Below, one piece after another: positions 1 through 10,484 of a stretch of DNA of 64,000 bases. This DNA comes from Sitta carolinensis (taxonomy: Eukaryota > Chordata > Aves > Passeriformes > Sittidae): NCBI GenBank assembly GCA_032173965.1, contig CM063290.1, forward strand, positions 5,097,501 to 5,161,500. Direction: 5' to 3'. The first letter of the stretch is position 1. Every line of letters begins with the position of its first letter. Under the pieces are notes generated by a model. It was not told where the DNA came from, made no database searches, and saw only the letters and a program-made list of their open reading frames with translations. Made by a program: the position numbers and the translations under genes.

Positions 1-167
1 ACCAGTTTTGTGTTCCCTAGATTGCAATGAAAGTGCAATTTTTTTTTGACATGCAGTGTATTAAAATATATTTAATGAAGTTCTAATCAATTACAGGCAC
101 TTCTCCCCCGTTTCAAATGAATCCAAACACTCTTTACACATTTAAAGGCAGGCATAAATGTGTGTAT

Positions 168-222
168 ATCATAGAATGGTTTGGGTTGGAAAGCACCTTA
201 AAAATCATGTAATTCCAACCTT
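168..222 (-). mobile_element. CR1 LINE 3'-end fragment
   Basis: ATAGAATGGTTTGGGTTGGAA followed by GCACCTTAAAAATCATGTAATTCCAACC (sequence split for length) matches the reverse complement of the avian CR1 3' end. Only about 55 bp remain. It is a diagnostic avian repeat. Confidence 0.85.
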
Positions 223-1215
223 ACATAAATACTTAGACAGTGCACTGGTAATTCAGAAATATCATATATTATTTTACTGTATTAGAATATAATCTATTAT
301 TGCCCCATAGGTAGGCTCAGCTATTGCTGTCTATTGTCTGTATAGAGGAATTAGCCCTATACTTTGTTTTCCCAGCCAAATATCCCTTCCTGGACCTGTA
401 CAATTTTCTGTAGCTGGAGACAACTCTTGTTGCCTCCCACCAGTCAGTATTCCTCTTTCCCCAGCAGTATTTTGGATGAGGGGAGCTATTGAGGCCCCTG
501 GAGGGAAGGAGCAGGGAGAAGTGTTTGAAGCACAGCACAGGGAAGCAGAGTGGAAGACAGTGGGAAAGTTCTGGAAAGGGACCCCAGCCTTGGGGACAGG
601 CCATAGCAAAAGTGATGTGTGAATGAACTGATATCACACATCAGTGCTGTGAGAGGGAGCTGAGGAACAGCTGAATGTGCTCCACAATTTGGTGCCATTT
701 CTGCACAAGTGAAGATGGGTTGGGACCAGATGGAGTCTTGGTGGCCAAAGGTGGGATTGTTGCAAGTTGGGTGTAGATTGTCAGCTCCTGCCACCCACAA
801 AAGGCATGGTAAAGAGAGAAATGGGTGGATTTCCCCCACAGTTAGCAGGGGATAATCTGTTTAAATGATAGTCAGAGCATTCATGAGATGTTCACATGGT
901 GGCTCAGGGAACCTGGGGAAGATAGGTACATCCTCCTTGAAGGAGGGAGAATAAAACTTTGCACACTTGGATTCCAGTGGCTTATCTAGTGGCAAGGAGA
1001 GTGCTGTTATTTTATTTCACCTTTATTTCTTGCTTTTCAGTGTAACGAACAACCCAAAGATAAAGTTACTCCAGGGTTTTGTGTAGATGAAGAATGGCAG
1101 AATATCTCACCTGGTATTGCCTCTTTGGTGATAGTTTTTAGGCTGTTGGTTGATCTGTGGCTGGTGGCAAGTGATTGATTTTCATACACAAATTTTCTTT
1201 CTAGCTTTGAAACTC

Positions 1216-1236
1216 TTTTTTTTTTTTTTTTTTTTT
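1216..1236. repeat. T homopolymer (21)
   Basis: An uninterrupted run of T in the 5' flank. Confidence 0.9.
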
Positions 1237-2194
1237 CATGTAGTATTCCCTTGAGACTAACATAACAACATTCATGGGATTGCCCTGTTAGCAGAGTATG
1301 TTCTGCCTTTCCCTCCTGTGCCTGAGAGCTGCACTCTTTAGGCGACAGCAAAAGAGTTAAATTTCAGAGTACCGAAGGATTATGGACTTTCCTAATTAAC
1401 CATGGACTATAACTGTTATTGAAACAGGCGAAAAAATGTGCCTAGGCCATGATTATTCCAGTACATGGGAATGTCACAGGATAAACTGCTGCTGTGTCCT
1501 GTCATTCCTGCCATGGGCATTTAGATCCTGATCCTCCCTGGGTCTGAGAGACATAAATAGCCCAGCGTGGCTGGGACTGACCTTCCCTCCACTGGGATGT
1601 GCTCTCAGGTGAGGGTGTAAAAGCTTATCAAATTTTCGGGCACCTCCAGACCTTGCCTGGGGCTGTAGGCTCGGAAACAAGAGTGGGTTTGCTGTGCTTG
1701 GTTAGTGTCAATATTTTAAACCGAGGCGGATGTTAGTGGAGCAAAATACGGATTTTAAACGCAACGTGAAGGAAGTCTCTCTAAAATAACAGGAGATGTT
1801 AATGAGCTCTCTGCAAGAGGCTTAACTCGGGATGTTTTAATGTGTGGTTGTGGCTGTTCTTAAAAAATGAATAGACCTATCAACATTAAAAGGACTATTC
1901 TTTCCCTTCTGATCTGGCCTTCCTTTCTCCCCACCTCCCCTGAGTTGTCAACTTTCATTCTCTGCTGAGATCCTAGAAAGCAGGAGGGCTGGGGTCGGGG
2001 AATACTTTTTTCCCTGAACTAGAAATAGAAAGAAAGCAATGAAAAATAAGTAAAAGATTTCAAGAAACAGCAAGGGGAAACAAAAAGAGTCACTTATATC
2101 TTGCGTGCAGACAGTGACAATCCAAGTAAGCAAGACCATGGCTTCATCCTACATTACACCCGTGCGAAATATTTCAGTATAATTCACATCTCTC

Positions 2195-2202
2195 TATATA
2201 AA
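2195..2202 (+). promoter_or_regulatory. TATA-like box at the upstream edge of the CpG island
   Basis: TATATAAA lies about 30 nt before the sequence turns GC-rich. It could serve an alternative upstream start. Such a motif is common in AT-rich DNA, so confidence is low. Confidence 0.2.
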
Positions 2203-2384
2203 CTACGCAGAAGTCACATAATTTGGGTACAATCAAGCCAGAGGCAGCAGCCCACCCGCACGCAGGTGTGCGCGGCATCTCCACCTTGCTCGGGCAGCCC
2301 TCCCTTCGCGCCCGGTGTTCGCAGGGGTGCGTGCGCTCCGTGCCGCTGCCCGCGGCCGCCGGAGGGACCCGCCAGCCCCGGGGC

Positions 2385-2500
2385 GCTGCGGGAGGGTCCC
2401 GGGGGCCGGGGCGCTGCGGGAGGGTCGGCGGTGGCGGAGGCTGCGGGAGGGCCGGCGGTGGCGGCGCGCCCGGGGCGGTGCGGGGCGGTGCGGGGCCGGG
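2385..2500. repeat. GC-rich minisatellite-like tandem repeat in the CpG island
   Basis: The core GCTGCGGGAGGG starts at 2385, 2413 and 2440, giving three diverged copies of a 27-28 bp unit. Copies two and three are followed by GGCGGTGGCGG. A 10-bp repeat of CGGTGCGGGG lies at about 2475-2495. The many G-runs on the + strand could form G-quadruplexes. Confidence 0.65.
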
Positions 2501-2945
2501 GCTGCCCGCGCTGTTCGCCGCGCCGCCGCTGGGGGTATCTTTGTACCATTTTTCATCCAGCAGCAATTTGGAGTGGAAACGTGTAATAGGGGAAAAAGCA
2601 GGGATCTCGGCGGTTTGAGCGAGCCGTGCATCCAGGAGCCAAAAAAGATTAACACCCCTCGGCGCCCCTCCCGCGCCCCTCCGGGCACCGTAGCGGCTCC
2701 GCGATCGCCCGCCGGACACCGAGCGAAAGGGATTCGTCTGGAGGGCAATTTCGGATCGGGGGAGATCTATTGGATTAGTGGGATTATCTGCCTGCAGACG
2801 GAGAGAAGTAGCGTTTGATCATTTCCATTGCCTGCCTGATGGTCGGATTTACATGGAGGTGGCTCGGCACGGATGAGGCTGGATTCCGGATGGGGATTTC
2901 CAGCCCCCCCTCCCCGCGCCCCGATCCCAGGAAAAGGCAGAAAAT

Positions 2946-2953
2946 TATATAAA
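2946..2953 (+). promoter_or_regulatory. TATA-like box inside the CpG island
   Basis: TATATAAA in an AT-rich pocket would place transcription initiation near 2975-2980. This is about 110 nt before a good donor at 3086, giving a compact exon 1. The match to the TATA consensus is clear; its use is inferred. Confidence 0.4.
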
Positions 2954-2974
2954 AATCGGTATAATTGGGAAGTG

Positions 2975-3085
2975 TCCGGAGCACTATTGGGAGCCCTCTC
3001 GCTCCCAGCGTCTGGGAGAGCCGGAGGAGGCGAATCCAGCGGATTACAGCTTCAGCCGCGATTGCGGGGAAGCGGCCGTGAACTG
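2975..3085 (+). other. NLGN1: Probable non-coding exon 1 of NLGN1
   Basis: The interval runs from the expected start below the TATA motif at 2946 to a donor-like CTG|GTAAAT at 3085/3086. It contains no AUG and lies in the CpG island. The 5' boundary is an estimate. Other donors in the island are possible, so both ends need cDNA support. Confidence 0.4.
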
Positions 3086-3645
3086 GTAAATACTTTGATG
3101 CTCCGGCGTGCGGGGCGAGCCGCGCCGGGATGGAGAGGAGAGGAGGGACGGGGGCGGCCGGGCCGGGATGCAGCGGGATGGAGGAGACAAGGACAGCCGG
3201 GATGGAGCGGGGCCCCGGGCAGGGCAGGGCAGGGCGGCTGCGGGGCTGAGCCCGGCCGCTCGGCAGGGCCGGCTTCCCAGCCGTGTGTGCGCGTCCGCGG
3301 CCGGGGGGCTGCGCCGGGGGCTGCGCTGCCCGCCCGCGGGGCTGCGGGAGCGGCTGCGGGGCGCGGGGGTGTTCGCGGGGACGTTTCCACACAGCCGCTC
3401 GCACTCTCGCACGCATCCCCCGCACCCGCCGCCGCCGCCCCAGCGAACTTTTGCTCCGCCGCGGCCGCGGGGCCGCCCCGGGCCGGGCGCGCAGCTCGGC
3501 GGGCGCTCCGCAGCCCCGGCGCCTCCCGCAGCGCCGGCTCCTTCCCTGCCCGGCGGCCGGGCCTGCCGGGGGATGGCTTTTCTGATTTCTTCAGACATCT
3601 TCTTTCTCGCCTGGGTGCTGAGTGCTGGTTCTTCTTCTGCTTCTT

Positions 3646-3697
3646 CCCCCCCCCCCCCCCGCCCCCGCCAAACCCCCCCACCGAGCGCCCCCCCCCC
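3646..3697. repeat. Cytosine-rich low-complexity tract
   Basis: A run of 15 C is followed by further C-blocks separated by G, CAAA and ACCGAG. It marks the downstream edge of the CpG island. The run is prone to length variation and assembly error. Confidence 0.8.
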
Positions 3698-3768
3698 AAT
3701 CCTCCTTTCCTGATGATCGCACTAGAGCATCATCTTTACTTGCTAAAGGAAAATCAATTTTCAACAGG

Positions 3769-3822
3769 TTTAATTAAAATTAATCAGTCAAATTACTTAA
3801 TATTAATTGGCTTATAATTAAA
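3769..3822. promoter_or_regulatory. Dense TAAT/ATTA cluster beside the CpG island
   Basis: TTAATTAAAATTAATCAG is followed by TTAATATTAATTGG and TTATAATTAAAG within about 55 bp, directly after the island. Such clusters are typical homeodomain-binding sequence. Function is inferred. Confidence 0.3.
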
Positions 3823-6800
3823 GCCAGAAAGTTACCTTGGAATCAGGAGAAAGGATGTTCTCTGGAATCATTTTAACGATGCATATGGTTTCAGAGCAAT
3901 TACATTCAAATAACTGTTTAAATAAAACAAACCAGAGCTTGATTATAGTGTTGTGTTCCTGCTGGTGCAGGTGACACAATCTGGACTGGCCATTTCGTTC
4001 TGTAAATTTGCTGACCTTTTGAAGGAATATCATGTTAGTTTGACACTGGGTTTGCTCTCTGGAAGGCCAGTTTGTTTTAGCTCTAACAACTATGGCATTA
4101 AAATCCACTAGTATAAAATGGAAATATGTCTTATAGAAGCTATAAATATCAAAGTGAATGTTTTTAGCACGTTTAGATGTTCTGTGAATTTGAAATGAAG
4201 CAGATTTTTCTTTTTCTCAGCGTAAGTGTAAGAAATTGTTTTAGGAATTATTTTTTTGCCAGCACTGCCATCCACTGTGGCAATATTTGCATTTATCCAG
4301 AGCCTTAGTACAGGACCAGACCGTACTGGTAAATTCAGAGATAATTCACATCCAAAATCATATATTTTTGGCAATGCTCACAATAACCTTTTCATGGTCC
4401 CTTAAGACCCTTAAGGTTGGTATTTTTGTTTGTTTGTTTTTTACAGTAGCAGCATTTTTGGTGCATCCACAGACTATTGTTATTGCTGAAAGAGCAGTAC
4501 TGTGAGTTTTGGGACATTTTCCCCTACTTTTCTGGGCTGGCTTAGTTGAATCAAAGGATACTTATGAAATTGCACGTACTTTATTACAGGCACCTGACAA
4601 GAGAAAGACCCATGCATGGCATAAACGAGCATTTAAAAATAGAGCCCATTATTCAGGGCCCTGATTTTCAGAGATTCTGATTCTCATTGACTGCACTGAG
4701 ACTTGTGTGGGCTCAACAGCTGTAACACGCAGACCACTTCTGCATCTTTGAAATTAGATTTGCAGATTGGGAGCCAAAAGCTAAGTAGCCATGTTTGGGA
4801 ATAGTGGTTGGGAAGGATTATTCATTTTTTTCTTTCCCCCCCCTCCCATTACTGGTGCAGGGTTAAAGAATACTGCTTCTTAGTTACTTTTTGATAAATG
4901 ACACCGTTTTTCTTAGGCTGTGGCTACAGATTGCAGTGATGTTGCAAAAGCAGTTTTGCAGTAAATGATTAGGAGATCCTCAGATACCTACAAAGAGATC
5001 CATTTATCCAGCACGTTTCCTGCGAGTCATATGCAGGCTGTGGGAAGAAAAATGAGGCTGAAGATAATCATGCTAAGTGTGCTGGGAAGCAGGATTTGGC
5101 TGAACACCTCTGTTTTGTGATTAACTGAAGTAGCAGCGAGAGCCATGAGCGTGGTTCAGGCTGTTTGAGGCAGTGGGTGTAGGAGCGAGGGGAAGAGCTG
5201 CTGTCCTGATGCTGCTCTGCTTATCTTACCCCTTCTCCTAGAGTAGGGTAAGAAGATAATATCCTAGCTGTTGATACTTAAACATCTTTAACAAAGTGGG
5301 TTTTCTCTGGATTATTTGGCTGGAGGTGGAGCAGTCTGCTGAGGAGGGTTATTTAAAGACTGGGACAGGGCTGTAGGCAGATAAATTGATTTGCAAGTGA
5401 ATGGAGGAATTTGAACATGGTAATGGTGGTAGTTGTATTTTTTATCAGTTTACATTTTTAATATCCTCTGGCATACACACCAGCGTAAACCACTCTAATT
5501 GTTCAAATGGAGTGTGGGGAAAAGGGAAGAAAGCAGAAGCTTAGATGAGGTCTCAGTTTGTAATGGATTGGCTTGCCTTTCTTTATTAAAAGCAAATATA
5601 CATTCCTTTCTAATAGAGATGTAGAGCTGCATTACAGACTGTTGGCTAGCTCTGAATTATTTGTTTGATGTCGTATTTATTGTGGTTTTTTAATTACATG
5701 AAAAAGAAATTATTTAAAAATTAAATAGTGAAAAAAGAAGGGTAAAAGGAGGCAGACACTCTTTGAAAGCAAATAATGAAAACACAACATTTTTCTAGAG
5801 GTCCAGCAGAAACCTCTGTGGATTTCTTTCATTAAAGGATGGGCAGTTATCAATCTGATCCAGTAAATGATATAGTTTCTGTTTAGTCCCAGATATCCCT
5901 CCATGGTAAATATAACAGGTGATAAAATAATAGATAATGATAAAAAATAGGTCCTGACTGATAAATAAAGGCTGTTCTAGAGGCATGTCTCCATTTCTGT
6001 AGCCCTGGTTCTGAGCTCTGCATTGTGAGGGAACACAGGCACTCAGAGGGGGATGCCTGCCCTGATACCCAGGTGTTGCACAAGAGTTTGTATGGAAGGG
6101 AGGGAGAGGGAGATAGTGGATTAAAAAAAACCCAACAAAAACAAATAAAAAAAAACCCCTCCTGATGGGAAAACTTCATCATGTGTTGCATATTGAGAGC
6201 ATATCCTCTAATTTTAATAACAAATGATGATATTACATTCCCAGGATTGCTATTGAATTAGCAGAATTACGGGGGGAAATAATTTTTGGCTTTCTTGGTG
6301 ACTCAGCTGCTCATTTCCACCTGCCTCTGAAGACCCCACGTGTTTTCCAACAGACTTTGTTTCCATAACTATTAATTGCTCATTAATAATGATTTGTGTG
6401 CTCTCCAGGGATAAAAAGTGACTGGTTGGCTGCTCAGTTCCATGTTAGGTTTTGCTGTGCACCCACTCCACTTCCCACTAGAAAACAAACGGTGCTGTGA
6501 GGGACCAGCAGCTGTGGGAAACCAGGGGCCACAGAGCCTGTACTGTAAATATCCTCATGGTTACCAAGGCATGTAAAGATCTGGGCTGCACACAACAGGG
6601 TAACCTGGTTTTTTCACTGCTGTGGTCAAATAAAACATGAGGCCATTAAAGGAAAAGCAATTTGAGTTCTCTTTACCCCATTTGTTGAATTCTTCTGTTT
6701 TGTCCTCATAATATTTTCTGCATAATCAGTTTTAGTGTTGCCTTTGGGTAGCCTGTAACCTTCTGCTGATGCTTGGTTAGGTCTTTTGCACCATATCACA

Positions 6801-9800
6801 GGAGAATGTAATGCTTGGAAATTAGCAACATGTGACTGTAAAATCATAAAAGTGGTCAAGGACACTTCACAACTATTGCATTTCAAGTAACTCATATTCC
6901 TTTAGCGAAGCAGAGAGCTTAAATGGCAATTTAAAAAGATGTTTTCTAAATCTCCTCAATCACATCCTGCCTAGAGAAGCCATTAGCTCACTTGTTGAAC
7001 TGGTTCTGGGAATTTAATGAGGGGAATACATTTATGTTGTATTTTGTACTTTTATTTAATTACATTTTGTCTGAAGCTTTCAAGTTCAATATCTGAACTT
7101 CAAGCTGTTCCTTAACTTTTGCCTTCCCAAACCTGCCCCCCAGTTTCCAAAACAGTACTCGAAATCAGTAAAGTGTTATGTAGGCACACAGTGTTAGAAA
7201 TATTCATGAGGAGAAAACGACAATTTAGTCAGGAGAAACCTTACAAGATAGACTGAATATTTTGACATCCTCAAGCCTGTGCAAAACAGGCATTGTGGGA
7301 TGAGGCTTTTGTTTCTTCACCTGGTTTCACCGTAATGGTTTATTTCTGTGGAGAATCTGGGCCCTGGAGCAGTCACCATGAGATGCTGCTGCTGGATCAG
7401 GAAATCCTCTGGTCACTGGAGTCGTGCTGAGTGACCAGGACATGACCACAGGGGCACTGAGCCTGGTTGCTGCAGCTGAAATAAGTTTCTTTCTTACAGA
7501 CAAGGGTAGAAAATGAAAAGAGGACAAGGAGCTGAATAATAGGAGCTACACATGAAGTCAGATAGAAAGAGTAAATCTTTGTAGACGTTTAATGGTGTTA
7601 TATTCTAAGCTTTTGGGAAATTTTATTAGAAATTTTTTTACAACAGTAAATATAGTCTGTGCTATATCCTATTTCTATATCATGTGAGAGAAAAATTCCC
7701 CATCTATGGCACAACACTTTACTGCTACCATTACTGCAGACTTTATAGATCAGAGATGTGTCAGCATGTTAGCTTTAGCTGTAATGCTTTTTTTTTGTGA
7801 AACCTTATGGGCCTTGCAGCCACTTTCTCATACTGACACTCATAAAACGTTCAAGTTTTCATATTTATTATTTAATTTCCTTCCTACATAAAGCAGGAGA
7901 GCTCTTTGGTACATGAATATGAAGCCAAAAATGACAGGCAGGCATGAATGGGACTAATGAGTTTTAATAATGCACGTATTAGAAACTGCTAAAGGAAGTT
8001 TAATTAAGAAAAACAAGTTAAGCATGAAATTCATTTTGGAGCAAATGCAAGTAAAGTCACAGATGTACAGAATGCTAGATCACAGGAAACAACCTCTTCA
8101 AGCTGATAGATCCCTCTAATACCAATATTGCACTCAAGTTGTAGTGTGCTCTCTGCCATTCTGGAAAGCCTGGTAATACCAGTCAAGAGCACTTGCAGAG
8201 CTGAGTTAGAGATGTTGGGTTTGTGATTAACAAATTATGTTTATACGTCTGTGAATTTTGTGATGAGTTGGAACTTGATCTCAATTACCCTGATGAAATC
8301 AGGACCATTGACCATCTGATCAAGAACAAAAAGCATGGTTCCTTTTTCTGCCAAAAGGAACTTTGCTGGGATTTTTCTTTTTTTAAAAAAAATCATCTTG
8401 CTGAAGAGCTAGTTATTGATCTAGCTCTACAACAAGGGTTTTGTATGCTTGGAACTGTTACAGTATTGTATCCAGCTAGAACAACAATTCATGGGCAAAT
8501 CTGAGTTCATTCAAGCATCTTTGTTTGCAGAGTTCTCCCTCAAGAAGTGGTATTATCTGTATTCCAGCTATTTTTATCTTGAATTACTAACACCCTCCCC
8601 ACTAGGAAAATACAAAAGTGATATCTTTCTTAGGAATCTGATATGAAAGCTTTCCTTAGGGGCTGAACTAGCATTAAAGGTAGTGTTATTGTTGACATTA
8701 TAGTTGTAATAAAGGTGGTTAAGAAAATCCAATTAATTTGTCTCATATGATTAACCCCAGTGAACCAAGGGTGAGCCCTAAAATATATATGAGGTGAAGA
8801 ACTTTGTTAACAAATCTATTACTATATTTATCACCTGAAAGTGGCAACAAAAGGACAGTTAGTTTCAGGAGTCTCTGGGTGGGTCCTGGACACTCTGCTA
8901 CAGTGATCAGATGAGAAGCACTTGTATATTTTATAAAGCATTAATCAAAGCAACTCCCACTTGACCTGGTGATACTCAATGCACAGATTTTGATACTAAA
9001 GCTCTCAAATGAGAAATAGCTGGGTTATTTATTTTCTCTGGGATGGCCTCTGATTAGCATGAGTTCAGTGGGATTTCTACAGTAGGTCAGGGAATCTTCT
9101 TGTCCTGAAGCACAGAAAGCCATCAACAGAATGGCCTTTTGATCATTGAGCTGAATAGTTACAGTGCTCAAAAGTGAGGATAATGCGTGGTCCATTTAAG
9201 AGTTAACCGTAAGCTGCTAAAAGGAATAAAGGTTCACTTCAGTGCCCATTATATTCCAAGCCAGTGCATCTGTCATTTTTAATTTAAATCTGTATTACTT
9301 AGCTGTCTAAAACTTTACACATAAGTGACAGAGTTACCCATTCTTTCTGTTATGGGTAAAATCACCATTTCGTTACCTACTTACTGTGCAAAATGTCAGG
9401 CAGCTCTAGTCCACATTAAAAAATTGTAGCCAACTTCTGGTAATATAAACAATTACTTCAGAAGAAGAAGTAAAACTATTTAAAAAAAAACTATTTATTG
9501 ATATGAGTCAATGGAAAATAATAAGACTTAAATGACCCTCTCCTCATAGGCCTAATTTGTCTAAGTCAAAAACAGCTAAATAGAAAATGTTGATCAGAAG
9601 TCTTTCTATTTTGACAAACCATGATGCAGAAAATTTTTAAAGGGATTTTTGATCATGAAAATACTGGTTAATAAGCACTAGTGAATATACCACCAAAGGC
9701 AAAGGACCAAATATTTGGTGCAGTTGAAAAATGCATCACAATTTAAAGGAGTCTTATGACATCTACTCATTTTAATTCAACTTTTCACTGATTTTGAAAC

Positions 9801-10383
9801 ACTGCATCAAATACTTTATACTACAGTATTGAAATACTTTATTTTTTCACTAACTGGCAATGAGGTTTAGTTGTAAAACATCATACTAAATCGAGGTGAG
9901 GGCACTCAGGAATCAGTTTCTCTGATCTGGGAGTGATGCATTTACAAAGCTTGTAGCACCTGGAAATCCTTTCCAGTGGGTTGTTTGTGTTCCTGTGTAT
10001 CACAACACTTGTAATCTCATCCTAATGTGGGTGGCACTGCGAGCCCATAAAGATGATGTCTTATTCATGCCTTTGTTGGCCATCTTGGCAGAGGTTCTGC
10101 ATCTCAGTAGGGCTGGATTTGCAGCAGCTTTCTGGAGCTACCAGACCTGTGGCTGCTCTGAGGTGGAGAGGGTGCTGGCGTGTGGGATCTGACCAAACCC
10201 CACCAGAGCTGCACCCTTCTTATGTGTCCTATGTATTCAGGATTGCAGCCTCCTCTCTTGTCATTTCATACACTGGTTTTTGAAATGAATGTGGTGAATT
10301 TCTTGAACTAAGCCCATGCAAACCCCATCCCTTTGAGAAAGTGTTTAGGGAGTATGCAAGAGCAATGTTTGTTTTAAAATATT

Positions 10384-10484
10384 TCACAGAAAGGATTGGG
10401 TTGGAAGGGGTCTCTGAAGGTCATTTAGGTTTTGGTAGGGACTCCTTCCCCTCCAGGCTGCTCAAAGTCCCATCAACCTGGCCT
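10384..10484 (-). mobile_element. CR1 LINE 3'-end fragment
   Basis: TCACAGAAAGGATTGGGTTGG, then a GGTCTCTGAAGGTCATTTAGG block, then CTGCTCAAAGTCCCATCAACC, follow the CR1 3' end in order on the opposite strand, with internal divergence and a small deletion. It lies in intron 1. Confidence 0.8.

Larger units (their letters stand above)
1..2190. other. 5' flank of NLGN1; no gene seen
   Basis: AT-rich sequence with one CR1 fragment near the start and a T21 run at 1216-1236. Open frames are short, have no recognisable domains and lack splice or codon signals. About 1690-1860, with several TTTAAA/TTAAT-like words, may be conserved flank, but I cannot show this. Confidence 0.7.
2230..3700. promoter_or_regulatory. 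NLGN1: CpG island, probable NLGN1 promoter region
   Basis: About 1.5 kb of GC-rich, CpG-dense sequence lies in an otherwise AT-rich window. The densest parts are about 2260-2530 and 3080-3590, with an AT-richer saddle at about 2720-2970 that holds a TATA motif. It lies 11 kb before the first coding exon, on the same side as the missing 5'UTR exon, and is the only CpG island of this size in the window. Open frames within it are GC-driven artefacts on both strands. Confidence 0.8.

Noticed and set aside
2101..3817. Many long overlapping open frames on both strands across the CpG island (Arg/Ala/Gly/Pro-rich).
   Set aside because: High GC removes stop codons in all frames. No domain or conserved pattern is visible, and the frames shadow one another.
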